Source: Paraburkholderia rhizosphaerae
GTDB lineage: Bacteria; Pseudomonadota; Gammaproteobacteria; Burkholderiales; Burkholderiaceae
DNA length: 64,000 nt
Assembly (NCBI RefSeq): GCF_004366595.1
Contig: NZ_SORE01000002.1
Span: 310,001-374,000 of the forward strand
Direction of reading: 5' to 3'
Shown: piece by piece, positions 8,943 to 18,084 of the stretch
How the letters are laid out: every line of letters starts with the position of its first letter
Position numbering within the stretch: the first letter of the stretch is position 1
Notes under the pieces: generated by a model
What the model was told of the DNA's origin: nothing
Database searches by the model: none
What the model saw: only the letters and a program-made list of their open reading frames with translations
Program-made: the position numbers and the translations under genes

Positions 8943-9139
8943 GTCTGTGGAGGCGGCGTAAGCGCGCTTGCGCCATTCCAGTCGCTCCGGCGCGAAACAT
9001 GGAGCAACAAAAGCGCAATGCCACCGACCAGTACCAGGGCGCTCGGCGCGAGTAGGTACCACGGATGTCCGTGAGGAATGAGTTTCCAAACCCATGCACC
9101 CGCCGTGCATGCTTTGCGTGGTCTACAACGCGGACACAT
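8939..9139 (-). CDS. Possible small zinc-knuckle membrane protein
   Basis: A doubtful 66-residue frame: it starts MCPRCRPRKAC (a CxxC pair), has one membrane segment (about residues 28-46, LAPSALVLVGGIALLLL) and a short polar tail. Its stop shares the CTAG at 8939-8942 with the stop of the convergent membrane protein. No clear ribosome binding site precedes the ATG. The CxxC plus single helix design suits a real small protein, but chance cannot be excluded. Confidence 0.25.
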   Translation of the reverse strand: MCPRCRPRKACTAGAWVWKLIPHGHPWYLLAPSALVLVGGIALLLLHVSRRSDWNGASALTPPPQT

Positions 9140-9645
9140 CCGAAAGAATTTGCTCAGCGTGCACAAATGATGCCGTATCGAAGCGCTGTGCCAGGTGCGC
9201 GCCTTTTCGTTTTTCGAGTCGGTGCGTCGTACAGTCGTTTCGATGGCTCGCCGCAAGAGCAGCTATTTGTGACTTCATGTGTTTGCAGACATGCTGAATT
9301 AAATGCGCACGCGGCCAGCGCATTCAAATCCCATACATACCGGCTTATCAAGCGCTGCATGAGACCTTGGTCCAATTGCCCACGCTTATGTCGGCTTCTA
9401 CCCTATAGCGCAGGCGTGCTGGTTTAAGGCCGCTGATTTCATTGGTCAGCGGCGGATCGATCAAAAAGCGCTTTCGTAGATAGCGCAAATGCCAGCTGCC
9501 ATCAGCGCGCATTGGCGCGCTGAATTCGGAAGCGTTTGTCATTCGATGACGTTCCTGCTGCCGCGCAATGATTGGCGACGACGAGGTCACGAACACCGCA
9601 GAGGACGAGGGGCTGCACGAACGTCCGCACGCGTTACTCACGACG
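9140..9645. other. Gene-poor stretch
   Basis: About 500 bases without a frame that I can support. Frames on both strands lack ribosome binding sites and recognisable motifs. One minus-strand frame (down to 9348) has protein-like composition near its end but no start that I trust. Confidence 0.4.
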
Positions 9646-9849
9646 ATGAGGCACTCCATGGGATTCGTGTTATTAGCCGCAATTTTCCTGACGTCGTCTG
9701 GATTTCTTGTCGGCGCTTCGTTAGCGCCGACCTCGCCCACGACGATTGCGCCCGCTCCGGCCTCCAGTTCAGGAGACACCGAGCCTACGTCCGCGCAGTT
9801 GCATCCGGCGTTGCCGGGGATAAAGGACACTCAGTCAGCAGGATTCTGA
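9646..9849 (+). CDS. Possible small exported or anchored protein
   Basis: A 67-residue frame: a hydrophobic segment right after the start (MGFVLLAAIFLTSSGFLVG) and a Pro/Ser/Thr-rich tail (LAPTSPTTIAPAPASSS). The same frame also has an upstream ATG at 9568, but the inner ATG puts the hydrophobic segment at the N-terminus, as expected for an exported protein. No homologue is recognised and the ribosome binding site is weak. Confidence 0.3.
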   Translation: MRHSMGFVLLAAIFLTSSGFLVGASLAPTSPTTIAPAPASSSGDTEPTSAQLHPALPGIKDTQSAGF

Positions 9850-10044
9850 ACCGTCTTCGTAAATGCGGCGCTCGAACACAAGTGCGTAGGTATGGATACG
9901 TTTGACTGGAGAGCACCGGTTTAGCAGGTTGGCGATAAAGTATTCCAGCGAGAGTCGACACAAATGAGCACCATCACACCAGCTCGTCGAAGACGCGGAC
10001 CTCGAGCGGATTCGCGCGCGCGGCGCTTGCGTGTCGATGCTGCG

Positions 10045-10410
10045 ATGAACCAGCAGGGTAACCGGTCATGCAGGTGGGTTCTGTTCGTTGTGATCTGTGC
10101 TTCCTTGCTGCCGTTAACCGGATGTCCATACTATGCGGAACCGGCTCCGGCTACCGTCGTGATGACACCGGCCAGCTTCGACCGGTCGTTTTCCGCCGCG
10201 TCCGGCGCAATGGCCGATCAGGGTCTGACGATCACCGTGCGGGATCCGGCCAGCGGCACAATCGTTGGCGAACTGCGCGGCAGCACCGTGACGGCGAACG
10301 TGAGCCGGCAAGCCGATGGCTCCGTAGTCGTGCAATTCAATTCAAGCTCGCGCGATTCCACCCTGTTGGAGCGCATCTCACGCAGCTACGATCGGCGCAT
10401 GGGACGCTGA
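10045..10410 (+). CDS. Putative lipoprotein
   Basis: A protein of 121 residues from the ATG at 10045; an upstream in-frame ATG at 9964 would add 27 Arg-rich residues in front of the signal. The lipobox LTGC follows a hydrophobic core (VLFVVICASLLP), so the protein is probably lipid-anchored. The mature domain contains FDRSFSAASGAMADQGLTI and VRDPASGTIVGELRGS, then VTANVSRQADGSVVVQF and a C-terminal RISRSYDRRMGR. This resembles small beta-rich exported proteins of Burkholderiales whose function is unknown to me. It converges with the BON gene. Confidence 0.7.
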   Translation: MNQQGNRSCRWVLFVVICASLLPLTGCPYYAEPAPATVVMTPASFDRSFSAASGAMADQGLTITVRDPASGTIVGELRGSTVTANVSRQADGSVVVQFNSSSRDSTLLERISRSYDRRMGR

Positions 10411-10412
10411 GT

Positions 10413-10434
10413 GCTTGCGGCACCACCGGCAAGC
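10413..10434. terminator. Hairpin between convergent genes
   Basis: GCTTGC and GCAAGC form a short inverted repeat around a GC-rich loop in the 25-base gap between two convergent genes. There is no T tract, so it is only a weak candidate for a two-way terminator. Confidence 0.3.
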
Positions 10435-10435
10435 G

Positions 10436-10789
10436 TCAGTAACCTTTCGTATATATCGTCAAGTGGTTGCTCACCGACGTCACACCCGGCACGCCCATCG
10501 TCACTTCCGAAGCCTGCTGGATCTGATGGCCGTCCGACACGCTGCCCGATAAGGTTATGACACCCGCGCGCGCCTTGACGAATACGTTCGACACGTTGAA
10601 GTTGGGCGCTTTCGATAACGCCTTGCGCACATCGCGAGCCAATTGTTTGTCTGTTGGTGTCGCTTTACCTGAATTTGCAGCCGGACTTGACGCCATCGGC
10701 ATCGCGTTGGCGGTTTGCGCATGCACGCCTGGCGTGAGCGTCACGCATCCGATGACGAAGAGCAGACCCGCAACGTCAAATGCTTTCAT
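10436..10789 (-). CDS. BON-domain exported protein
   Basis: A 117-residue protein with a signal peptide (to about residue 24, VHAQ), a Ser/Ala linker and one BON domain. The domain has the usual pattern: DKQLARDVRKALSK, then VFVKARAGVITLSGSV and a final VPGVTSVSNHLTI. BON domains are thought to bind phospholipid or cell-envelope components, and OsmY-like members protect the periplasm under stress. The ATG at 10789 has GGGAGG 5 bases upstream and is better than the longer start at 10816. Confidence 0.85.
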   Translation of the reverse strand: MKAFDVAGLLFVIGCVTLTPGVHAQTANAMPMASSPAANSGKATPTDKQLARDVRKALSKAPNFNVSNVFVKARAGVITLSGSVSDGHQIQQASEVTMGVPGVTSVSNHLTIYTKGY

Positions 10790-10935
10790 GATTGCCTCCC
10801 TCATGCGGCCGAGCACGATGGTGAGACAAAGATAGTCAATATTCCGCTTCCGGCAAAGCGGCTTCGCGGCCAGGAAAAAAGCCGCGTCGCGACTCGCGCC
10901 CGCTGCACTATCGCGAGCCTGTCAGCGAGTTGGTG

Positions 10936-11928
10936 CTACCGGACCACGCGCTCGCGACCATACAGCATCATCATCACGATGATCACCAGACCGAACACCA
11001 CCTGACGGAATACATCGGCCGGGAGTCTGATGCCGATTTCCGCAAAGTAGTCCTGCGGCTGCAACACGGACAGGATCGACTGCAAAAGCGTAATCAGGAT
11101 CACGCCCGCGACGGTCCCCAGATAAGTCCCGCGGCCGCCGAGCACATTGGTGCCGCCCAGCACGATCGCCGCGATCGTCGGCAACAGATAGGGGTCGCCC
11201 ATCGCCTGATACGAGCGATTCGCCCAGCCGGCAAGCAGCACGCCGCCGGCCGCGGCGCATGCGCCAGACAGCGCAAAGGCAATCAGCGTCACGCGTCGGC
11301 TGTCGACACCGGACAGAAACACCGCGCGCTCGCGATTGCCGATCGCATAGATTTCACGCCCGAGCCGCGTGCTCCTCAGCATATAGACGGTGAACGCGCC
11401 GATCACGATCCAGACGAGCAGCGGATTTGAAACGCCTGGAATCAACTGGCCGCTCGCGAGTGAGATCATCAACCCGGTGGCTCGGTCCTGCGGCGCGAAG
11501 CCGCCGGTGTGATACACCATCAGGCCTTGCGCGACTGCATTCATGCCGAGCGTGAAGATCATCGAAGGCGCGCGTAAATAGGCAACGCCCAGGCCGTTCA
11601 CGAGGCCGACCAGCACACCGCAGAAGATCCCGAAAGGGACGGCGAGCGGTCCGCCAAGCGTGGGGCCGAGAATGCCCGATGCGCCGGTGGCCATCATGCC
11701 GCCGATCGCGATCGTCCACGGGATCGACAGGTCGATCTGGCCAAGCAGGATCACGATCATCTCGCCGGTCGCAATCGTGCCGAGGAACGCGGCAACCTGC
11801 AGTTGCTGCGCGAGATAGTCGACGGACAGAAAGCCCGGTTTGGCCGCGGCGCCGAGCAGGAGTAGCAGCACAATGCAGCCGAACGCGATCAGCGTCGCGG
11901 TGTCGATCTTGGGCAACGAACGAAGCAT
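10936..11928 (-). CDS. Sugar ABC transporter permease (CUT2/RbsC type), second permease
   Basis: A 330-residue inner-membrane permease of the BPD_transp_2 (RbsC/YtfT) family with about 8-10 hydrophobic segments. Family marks include GEMIVILLGQIDLSIPWT after the second helix and a conserved late segment AIVLGGTNVLGGRGTYLGT. It is the last gene of the operon SBP-ATPase-permease-permease, starting 16 bases after the preceding permease stops. The two permeases probably form a heterodimer around the double ATPase at 13026. Substrate: a monosaccharide or similar small polyol, not determined. Confidence 0.9.
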   Translation of the reverse strand: MLRSLPKIDTATLIAFGCIVLLLLLGAAAKPGFLSVDYLAQQLQVAAFLGTIATGEMIVILLGQIDLSIPWTIAIGGMMATGASGILGPTLGGPLAVPFGIFCGVLVGLVNGLGVAYLRAPSMIFTLGMNAVAQGLMVYHTGGFAPQDRATGLMISLASGQLIPGVSNPLLVWIVIGAFTVYMLRSTRLGREIYAIGNRERAVFLSGVDSRRVTLIAFALSGACAAAGGVLLAGWANRSYQAMGDPYLLPTIAAIVLGGTNVLGGRGTYLGTVAGVILITLLQSILSVLQPQDYFAEIGIRLPADVFRQVVFGLVIIVMMMLYGRERVVR

Positions 11929-11944
11929 GGCGGGTTTTTACCGG

Positions 11945-12940
11945 TTAGCGGAAGAGATCCAGCTTGTTACGAACGCGCAGCAGGCGAAGCGAGCCGAGGC
12001 TGACCGCGAAGAGCAGGACAACGCCGACAAATAGAGGCTGCAGCACCGGATTGATATTGAACACGACGAGCAGATCGCCCACCGTACGCATCACAAAGGC
12101 CCCGAACACGGAGCCGACCACGCCGCCCGAGCCGCCGAACAGCGATGTGCCGCCGATCACCAGCGCGGCGATCGAATTCAGCGTGTAGTCGCCACCGAGC
12201 GCCGCGCGCGCTTCGCCGGAAAAAGTGATGCACGTCAGCAGCAATCCGCCTAGCGCGGCGAAGAACCCGGCGAGCGTATAGGCCGAAAGTTTGACCCGCG
12301 CGATCGGCACACCGGACATGTAAGCGGCCTGTTCCGATGAACCGACCGCGTAAGCGGCCCGGCCAAGCATGGAGTTCCGGTAGGGCAGCCAGACGAACAC
12401 AATCGCGGCGATGATCAGCAGCAGGGAGGAGGGCACGCCAAACGTCGAGCGCGTCATCAGATCGGCGAAGTCGCCGTTGATGTCGCCGCCCGGCTGAGGA
12501 CGCAGCGCGAGCGCGACGCCGAAATAGATCGCGCTGGTCGCAAGCGTCGCGATCAGCGGCTGCAAGCGGCCGTACACGACGATCAACCCGTTCACCAGGC
12601 CGCACACCAAACCCGCGGCAAGCACGCCGACGATGCCGAGCGCGGTCATCGCCGGACTGCCGACCACGATGGTCGATGCGAGGCAGTTGGCCAGCATGAA
12701 GATCATGCCGACCGAAAGATCGAGTCCGCCGGTCAGCACCGGCAGCGTCTGCGCCATCGCAACGAGCGCCAGCAGCGCCCCTTTGTTAGCCGCCGTATTG
12801 ACGATATCGGAGGTCAGGCCGATCGACTGGGCCGCTCCATAGACGCCGAACATGACAGCGAAGATCACCATCGCGACCAGCGCGCCGCGCTGCGCCGCGA
12901 ACCAGTAGCGCCAATTGCCTTTGCGCGTTCTGCCCGTCAT
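11945..12940 (-). CDS. Sugar ABC transporter permease (CUT2/RbsC type), first permease
   Basis: A 331-residue permease of the same family as its downstream neighbour, with the mark LPVLTGGLDLSVGMIFMLAN (G-x-DLSVG loop) and the late segment ALVIGGTSLFGGSGGVVGS. It has about 8-10 membrane helices. The start is supported by GAGGG just before the ATG. It follows the ATPase gene after 85 bases and should pair with the permease at 10936. Confidence 0.9.
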   Translation of the reverse strand: MTGRTRKGNWRYWFAAQRGALVAMVIFAVMFGVYGAAQSIGLTSDIVNTAANKGALLALVAMAQTLPVLTGGLDLSVGMIFMLANCLASTIVVGSPAMTALGIVGVLAAGLVCGLVNGLIVVYGRLQPLIATLATSAIYFGVALALRPQPGGDINGDFADLMTRSTFGVPSSLLLIIAAIVFVWLPYRNSMLGRAAYAVGSSEQAAYMSGVPIARVKLSAYTLAGFFAALGGLLLTCITFSGEARAALGGDYTLNSIAALVIGGTSLFGGSGGVVGSVFGAFVMRTVGDLLVVFNINPVLQPLFVGVVLLFAVSLGSLRLLRVRNKLDLFR

Positions 12941-13025
12941 GATTTCCCTCGTTCGGCGTTTATCCGGTTACGTGGCATTCGAGTCGTGCTCGTGGGGTGG
13001 TGGTTCGGATGACGGTCAAGTCGCG

Positions 13026-14552
13026 TTAGCGCGCGGCCGAGGTCAGGTTCAGCGCGGCGCCGACGAGGTTGTGCTCGGTGAGGTCCGCGCCTTCCAGCAT
13101 TTGACTGATCGTGCCGTCGTAGAAGATGGCGACGCGGTCGCAGCAACCGATCAGTTCGTCGTAGTCGGTCGAATAGAACAGCACAGCGGTCCCTTGTTCG
13201 GCGAGCCGTCGCAGCAGCTGATAGATTTCCTGCTTGGTGCCGACGTCGATCCCGCGTGTCGGATCGTTCAGCAGCACAATGCGCGGCTTCGTCATCAGCC
13301 ATTTGCCGATCACCACCTTCTGCTGGTTGCCGCCGGAAAGCGCGGCCACGGGGCCGTCGAGGCCGTCCGACTTGATGGCCAGCTGACGCACCACCGCATC
13401 GATCATCTCGACTTCGGCTTTCTGGTCAATCCGGCCGAATTGGCTTACTGCATCGAGTGCGGCGAACGACAGATTCTCGCGCACCGTCATCGGCAGCATC
13501 AATCCTTCATTCTTGCGATCCTCCGGAATCAGCGCAAGGCCGAGCTCGCGCGACTTCGCGTGACGGGGGCTCGCGATCTTCACCGGCTTGCCGCCGACTT
13601 CAATCTCGCCGTCCACGCCGATCAGCACGCCAAAGAGCGCAAGCAGGAACTGCCGCTGTCCCTGGCCGTCGAGCCCGCCAAGGCCGACCACCTCGCCGGC
13701 ATGCACGTCGAGCGACACATCCTTCAACTCTCCGGCCCACGAAAGATGGCGAACCGCGAGCGCGGGTTTCCCCTCGCGTTGGGTGCCACCTAGCGGAGGG
13801 AAGGCGCTCGCATATTCGCGGCCGATCATCATCTCGACGATCGCATCATCCGATCTCGTGCCTGCGGCGAAGGTCTCGATGTAGCGTCCGTTGCGGAACA
13901 CGGTGCATTCGTCGGCCAGTTCGGCGATCTCATGCATCCGGTGAGAGATGTAGATGATCGCCATGCCCTCCGAGCGGAGTCGCTTCAGAAGGGCCAGGAC
14001 TTTGGCGACGTCGGTGGCCGTCAACGCCGAGGTCGCCTCATCGAGGATCAGCACCTTCGGCTTGCGCGCGAGCGCCTTGGCAATTTCCACCATCTGCTGG
14101 CGCGACAGCGGCAGGCTCGATACCGGAGCGGCAGGATGAATGTCCTCGCCGCCGACTCGCGCGAGCATCTCCTCCGCTTTGCGCCGCTGCGCTACCGTGT
14201 CGATCAGTCCGAACCGGCGCGGCGGATGCGTGATGCCAATATTGTCGGCGACGGTGAGATCCGGCAGCAGCGAAAGCTCCTGAAAGATGCATGAGATGCC
14301 GGCGTCCGCCGCGGCGCCGGGCGTAGCGAAGCTGACCGGCGCACCGTCGAGATAGATGCGGCCGCGATCAGGCTGTACCACGCCGGAAAGGATCTTGATG
14401 AAGGTGGACTTGCCCGCGCCGTTCTCGCCGAGCAGCGCGTGGATCGAGCCCGCGCGGCAGGAGAACTGCACGTCCTGCAGCGCCCGGACGCCCCCATATT
14501 GCTTCGAAATACCCTCTACCCGCAGCAGTGGACCCTGCGTTGCGTCGCTCAT
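13026..14552 (-). CDS. Sugar ABC transporter ATP-binding protein (double ABC domain)
   Basis: A 508-residue protein with two fused ABC domains, as in RbsA/MglA. The first has Walker A GENGAGKS (42-49) and Walker B VLILDEATSAL. The second lacks a standard Walker A (GLGGLDGQGQRQ), as usual in this family, but keeps the signature LSGGNQQK and a Walker B of IVLLNDPTRG type. In the second Walker B, Asn replaces the usual Asp (LLNDP), which some family members share. It powers import through the permeases at 11945 and 10936. The start has GGAGACGCAAGGACG upstream. Confidence 0.92.
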   Translation of the reverse strand: MSDATQGPLLRVEGISKQYGGVRALQDVQFSCRAGSIHALLGENGAGKSTFIKILSGVVQPDRGRIYLDGAPVSFATPGAAADAGISCIFQELSLLPDLTVADNIGITHPPRRFGLIDTVAQRRKAEEMLARVGGEDIHPAAPVSSLPLSRQQMVEIAKALARKPKVLILDEATSALTATDVAKVLALLKRLRSEGMAIIYISHRMHEIAELADECTVFRNGRYIETFAAGTRSDDAIVEMMIGREYASAFPPLGGTQREGKPALAVRHLSWAGELKDVSLDVHAGEVVGLGGLDGQGQRQFLLALFGVLIGVDGEIEVGGKPVKIASPRHAKSRELGLALIPEDRKNEGLMLPMTVRENLSFAALDAVSQFGRIDQKAEVEMIDAVVRQLAIKSDGLDGPVAALSGGNQQKVVIGKWLMTKPRIVLLNDPTRGIDVGTKQEIYQLLRRLAEQGTAVLFYSTDYDELIGCCDRVAIFYDGTISQMLEGADLTEHNLVGAALNLTSAAR

Positions 14553-14620
14553 CGTCCTTGCGTCTCCGTCATGCCCGCCGCAACGATCACGTTGTGAGGT
14601 TCGTTGCGGCGCGATGCAGT

Positions 14621-15751
14621 TCAGTTGTTCTGGCTGCTCTGCTTCGCGATTTCCTGAGCCGAAAAGCCGATGTTGCAGCTCGGGAAGTCGTTGCCGGCGA
14701 AGAAGCTGCCGGGCAGGTCCGGGAATACGTTCTTGCCGGGCGTGAACGGCGAGTAGTCAATTGAAGTGGGCAGTGCAATGCTTTGCGGCATCGTCTTGCC
14801 CTGCAGCGCTGAAATTGCGGTCTTGATCGCCACCGCGCTCTGCGCCGGGCCGGTGCCGCCAGACTGACAGGTCAGGCTGGCTTTGTTGCAAAGCATCCGA
14901 AAGGCGTTTTCCGTTTCGCCGGAAATCGGCGCCTTGAATTTGTTCGCATCGAGCATCGCTTGCACCGTGCCCTGCGATCCACCTTGCACATAGATGCCGT
15001 CGAAGACGCCGCCGGCGGCGATCGCGTCCGCGGTGGCTTTTTGCGCATCGCCGGGCGCCCAGTTACCGATCACGTCGACCACCTTGACCTTGCGTCCCGA
15101 CTTGTCGAGCACTCCGTGAAATCCCTTATCGCGTGCGAGGTCCACCGGCTGGCCGGACGGACCGCGCACGTGCAGGAAGGTCAGGTCGCCGGTCTTCTTG
15201 CCTTCTTTCAGCAGGAAGTTGGCGGCGATTTCACCCAGGCCGAGCTGGTTCACGTTGACCGAGATCTGGTCCGGGCTGTCGATCACGTTGTCGAACGACA
15301 CGACGACCACGCCCTTTTCATTGGCCTTGTGCACGACGCCCTTGAAGGCCGCGGAGCTATTCGCGTCGATGATGATCGCGTCGAAACCCTGATCGATGAA
15401 ATTATTGGCGGCAGCGATCTGCGCGGCGATGTCCTGGCCGACGGAGACGACCTTGAATTCCTTGATGTCTTTCTGCACCGCAGGCTGCGCGACATAGGCC
15501 TTGGCGACGCGGATCATCTGGACGCGCCAGTCATTGGCGATAAACCCGTTGACCAGCGCGATCCGGTAGGGACCCTGCTTCGCGGGCCACTGAAAGAACT
15601 TGGTGTCCGCAGCTTGCGGTTTGAAACAATCCGGATTGGCGCCTGGTCCGCTCACCACCTTCGGGCCTGCGGCAAATACCGTCGTAGACAATGCGACTGC
15701 CAGCAGCGTTCCAAACACTTTGGGATGCAAAGCTTTCTGTAAGTTCTTCAT
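14621..15751 (-). CDS. Sugar ABC transporter periplasmic binding protein
   Basis: A 376-residue protein with a Sec signal (about residues 1-28, ending VFAAG) and a Peripla_BP_4/LacI-like fold: an alternating Rossmann pattern with YRIALVNGFIANDWRVQ, GFDAIIIDANSS, GVVVVSFDNV and a late hinge segment ISGETENAFR. It captures the substrate and delivers it to the importer encoded just downstream. Two Cys pairs in the C-terminal half (LCNKASLTC and others) could form disulphides. The binding-site residues do not let me name the ligand. It is the first gene of the operon, 61 bases from a good -35 box. Confidence 0.9.
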   Translation of the reverse strand: MKNLQKALHPKVFGTLLAVALSTTVFAAGPKVVSGPGANPDCFKPQAADTKFFQWPAKQGPYRIALVNGFIANDWRVQMIRVAKAYVAQPAVQKDIKEFKVVSVGQDIAAQIAAANNFIDQGFDAIIIDANSSAAFKGVVHKANEKGVVVVSFDNVIDSPDQISVNVNQLGLGEIAANFLLKEGKKTGDLTFLHVRGPSGQPVDLARDKGFHGVLDKSGRKVKVVDVIGNWAPGDAQKATADAIAAGGVFDGIYVQGGSQGTVQAMLDANKFKAPISGETENAFRMLCNKASLTCQSGGTGPAQSAVAIKTAISALQGKTMPQSIALPTSIDYSPFTPGKNVFPDLPGSFFAGNDFPSCNIGFSAQEIAKQSSQNN

Positions 15752-15811
15752 TGAGCGGCTCTTATCGGCTGGATTGTGGGTACGACGCTTGGTTAGACGC
15801 TTAATCAGCTA

Positions 15812-15840
15812 AGTCTGGTGAGCGGCAATAGGGCTGTCAA
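15812..15840 (-). promoter_or_regulatory. Candidate promoter of the CUT2 sugar operon
   Basis: On the minus strand, TTGACA (15840-15835) is followed after 17 bases by CAGACT (15817-15812). The -35 is perfect and the -10 matches at three positions. It lies about 60 bases before the start of the binding-protein gene. Confidence 0.4.
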
Positions 15841-15861
15841 GACGCATCACGATACGCCCAC

Positions 15862-16161
15862 TTAATGGGATGCGACGCCTTCCAGTGCGACGATGGTTGA
15901 TGTCGCACTGCGTTCACGGATCGCCTTAAGAGGGGCGTACTCCGGTGATTCATACCATGCAATCAGCGAATTCATATCGGGGAATTCGAGGATGACCAGT
16001 CGAATGCGATGCCAATCGCCTTCAAGGACTTTGGTCAGACCACCTCGGCCTAAATACCGCCCGCCATAGCGCGTTTCAGTCGCGGGCACTTCCCGTGTGT
16101 ACTCTTCGAACAGGGCAGGGTCGGTTACGTCGATATCGGCAATCAGGTAGCCATTTGTCAG
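15862..16161 (-). CDS. DUF1330 protein lacking a standard start codon
   Basis: The frame encodes a complete DUF1330 domain of about 99 residues: GYLIADIDVTDPALFEEY, then VPATETRYGGRYLGRGG, VILEFPDMNSLIAWY and SPEYAPLKAIRERSA. The family normally begins M-T-x-G-Y-L; here the matching codon is CTG (16161-16159), and the open frame back to the stop at 16266 holds no ATG, GTG or TTG. An inner GTG at 16089 would delete the first strand and helix. So the gene either uses a rare CUG start or has lost its start by a point change. DUF1330 folds as a ferredoxin-like dimer of unknown function. Confidence 0.6.
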   Translation of the reverse strand: MTNGYLIADIDVTDPALFEEYTREVPATETRYGGRYLGRGGLTKVLEGDWHRIRLVILEFPDMNSLIAWYESPEYAPLKAIRERSATSTIVALEGVASH

Positions 16162-16263
16162 CCGGCGCCATCCGTCGACTGCACGGCTGTGCCGGCTTGA
16201 ATGAGTGTGACGATAAATAGATGACGGGTGGGTCTTCGCGCGCGGGGTGACGCGAGGGTCCGC

Positions 16264-16395
16264 TCAATGATCGAGACCTTGTGCGAAAGTCTTCTGGTAC
16301 TTCATGCCGGTATCGCACTTTAAGGCGACGATCGTAGCGTCGGACGCGAGGCGCTCGGCCGATCTCCGCGCGATCCTCGAAGTGATCGGGCGTAT
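16264..16395 (-). pseudogene. C-terminal relic of a cysteine-synthase-like PLP enzyme
   Basis: Between stop codons on the minus strand the frame reads RRSAERLASDATIVALKCD, then TGMKYQKTFAQGLDH. The pattern (T-I-V, then x-x-x-D-x-G-x-K-Y) matches the last strand and helix of fold-type II PLP enzymes such as cysteine synthase (VTILCDSGxRYxS). Nothing else of the enzyme remains. It sits directly upstream of the DUF1330 frame on the same strand. Confidence 0.35.
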
Positions 16396-16521
16396 CACGT
16401 CTTAATGGGCCCGTATGCGAGATTCAGTCCCAGCGTTACAGCGGCGATGGGTGCCTGGCACAACCACGCTGGCAACCTCGGAAACGACAAGCGTGCAACG
16501 ACGGCGGACCTGAAGCGTCGC

Positions 16522-17826
16522 CTAAAACAACTCGCGAACCCGGTGATACAGCATGCCGAGTTCAAGCGCGGGACCACGCAAGGCCGGGCCTCCCGGAAAG
16601 CGCGCATGCCCGATTCTCGCGAACAGATCGAGTGCGGCGCGGTCGCCAGCGATGGCCTGCGCGATCACGCGCCCGGCGACGCCGGTCAACGCGACACCAT
16701 GCCCGGAAAAACCTTGCGCATAGAAATAGTTTCGATCGATCGCGCCAAAATCCGGCGCGCGATTGCGCGTGACGTCGACGAATCCGCCCCATGCATACTC
16801 GACGCGCGCGTCGGCCAGTTGCGGGAATACATCGGTCATCCGCGTGCGGATCGCTTCGGTCAGCCGCGCCGGTGCCGCGCCCGTCGAAGTCGCCCGGCCA
16901 CCGAACAGCACGCGGTGGTCGGCCGATACGCGAAAGTAATCAAGGAAGAAATTGTTATCGCATACCGCCGCACGGCCGGCGATGAGCGCATCCGCGTGGG
17001 CTTCTCCGAGTGGCTCCGTCGCGACGATATACGATGCAATAGGGGCGATGCGCGCGGCGATTGCGGCAGGCAGTACGTCGCCGAGTGTCGCGTTTCCACA
17101 AGCGGCGACAAAGCGGCAGTGCACGGTACCGGCCGTTGTGCGCACAACGGGTTGCGCGCCGCGTACCACTTCGATGACCGGCGAATGCGCGAATAGTCGT
17201 GCGCCTTCGTTGCGCGTCGCTTGAGCGAGGCCGAGGCAATACTTGAGCGGATTCAGGTGCCCGGACAATGGGTCGAACACGCCGGCAAGATAGCGATCGG
17301 ACGCAATGCGCTTGCGGATCGAATCGCGATCGACCCATTGAAGGTGCGGATAGCCCCAGCGTCTGGACGCAGCGTCCATCCATGCGCGCAGGTCGGCAAT
17401 GCGCTTTTCCTTTGTCGCGACGGTCAGATAGCCATGCGTAAGATCGCAATCGATTCCATAACGCTCGATCCGCTCGCGCACGAGCGCGACACCATCGACC
17501 GACAGCGCCCAGGCGGCACGCGCGCCGTCCGTGCCGAGCTGCTGCTCGAGCACTTCATCTTTGGCAAAGCCGACCAGCATCTGTCCGCCGTTGCGGCCTG
17601 ACGCGCCCCAACCGGGACGGTGCGCGTCGAGCACGATCACCGATAAGCCACGTGCACGGCATTCCAGTGCAACGGATAAACCGGAAAAGCCCGCGCCAAT
17701 CACGCAAACGTCCGCGTTATGCGTGCCTTCGAGGCGCGGGTCGTCCGCGGACGGGCGTGCGGTGGTGGCTTCGTAGTACGAGTCGCGGATGAGTTCGTCG
17801 GCGCGTCGGTTGAGAGCGGTGGACAT
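16522..17826 (-). CDS. puuB: FAD-dependent gamma-glutamylputrescine oxidase-like protein
   Basis: A 434-residue DAO-family flavoprotein. It has the Rossmann FAD motif VIGAGFSGLSVALE (GAGFSG at 44-49), a GASGRNGGQM segment next to it, and a late YFYAQGFSGHGVALT motif that closes the flavin site. PuuB oxidises gamma-glutamylputrescine to gamma-glutamyl-aminobutyraldehyde, making H2O2 and ammonia. The assignment rests on family and context: it lies downstream of puuD, puuA and a putrescine aminotransferase gene on the same strand. A 258-base gap separates it from spuC, so it may have its own promoter. Confidence 0.85.
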   Translation of the reverse strand: MSTALNRRADELIRDSYYEATTARPSADDPRLEGTHNADVCVIGAGFSGLSVALECRARGLSVIVLDAHRPGWGASGRNGGQMLVGFAKDEVLEQQLGTDGARAAWALSVDGVALVRERIERYGIDCDLTHGYLTVATKEKRIADLRAWMDAASRRWGYPHLQWVDRDSIRKRIASDRYLAGVFDPLSGHLNPLKYCLGLAQATRNEGARLFAHSPVIEVVRGAQPVVRTTAGTVHCRFVAACGNATLGDVLPAAIAARIAPIASYIVATEPLGEAHADALIAGRAAVCDNNFFLDYFRVSADHRVLFGGRATSTGAAPARLTEAIRTRMTDVFPQLADARVEYAWGGFVDVTRNRAPDFGAIDRNYFYAQGFSGHGVALTGVAGRVIAQAIAGDRAALDLFARIGHARFPGGPALRGPALELGMLYHRVRELF

Positions 17827-18084
17827 TAGTGCGATCGATGGTTGTCAGGAATCGGGCGGCACCCGGACGCGGATCAAGATTCTAACGGCGTTTGCATTTT
17901 ATTGCGGGTCGTCGTGCGGGTTATATCGCGGTGAGCCATTTTTTAAGGAGATTACTTGTTGCCTGTGGAAGTGCCATCGCGATACGCGAGCACACCCAAG
18001 GGGCGGCTGACGCCCGATTCCGTAAACCCGGGCATTCACTTCAATGAAATGGGCCGTCGGTCTCAGCCCGTGCACCGTCGCAGA

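Noticed and set aside
9348..9830. 160-codon minus-strand frame
   Set aside because: Its last part looks a little protein-like, but there is no credible start and it overlaps a better small frame on the plus strand.
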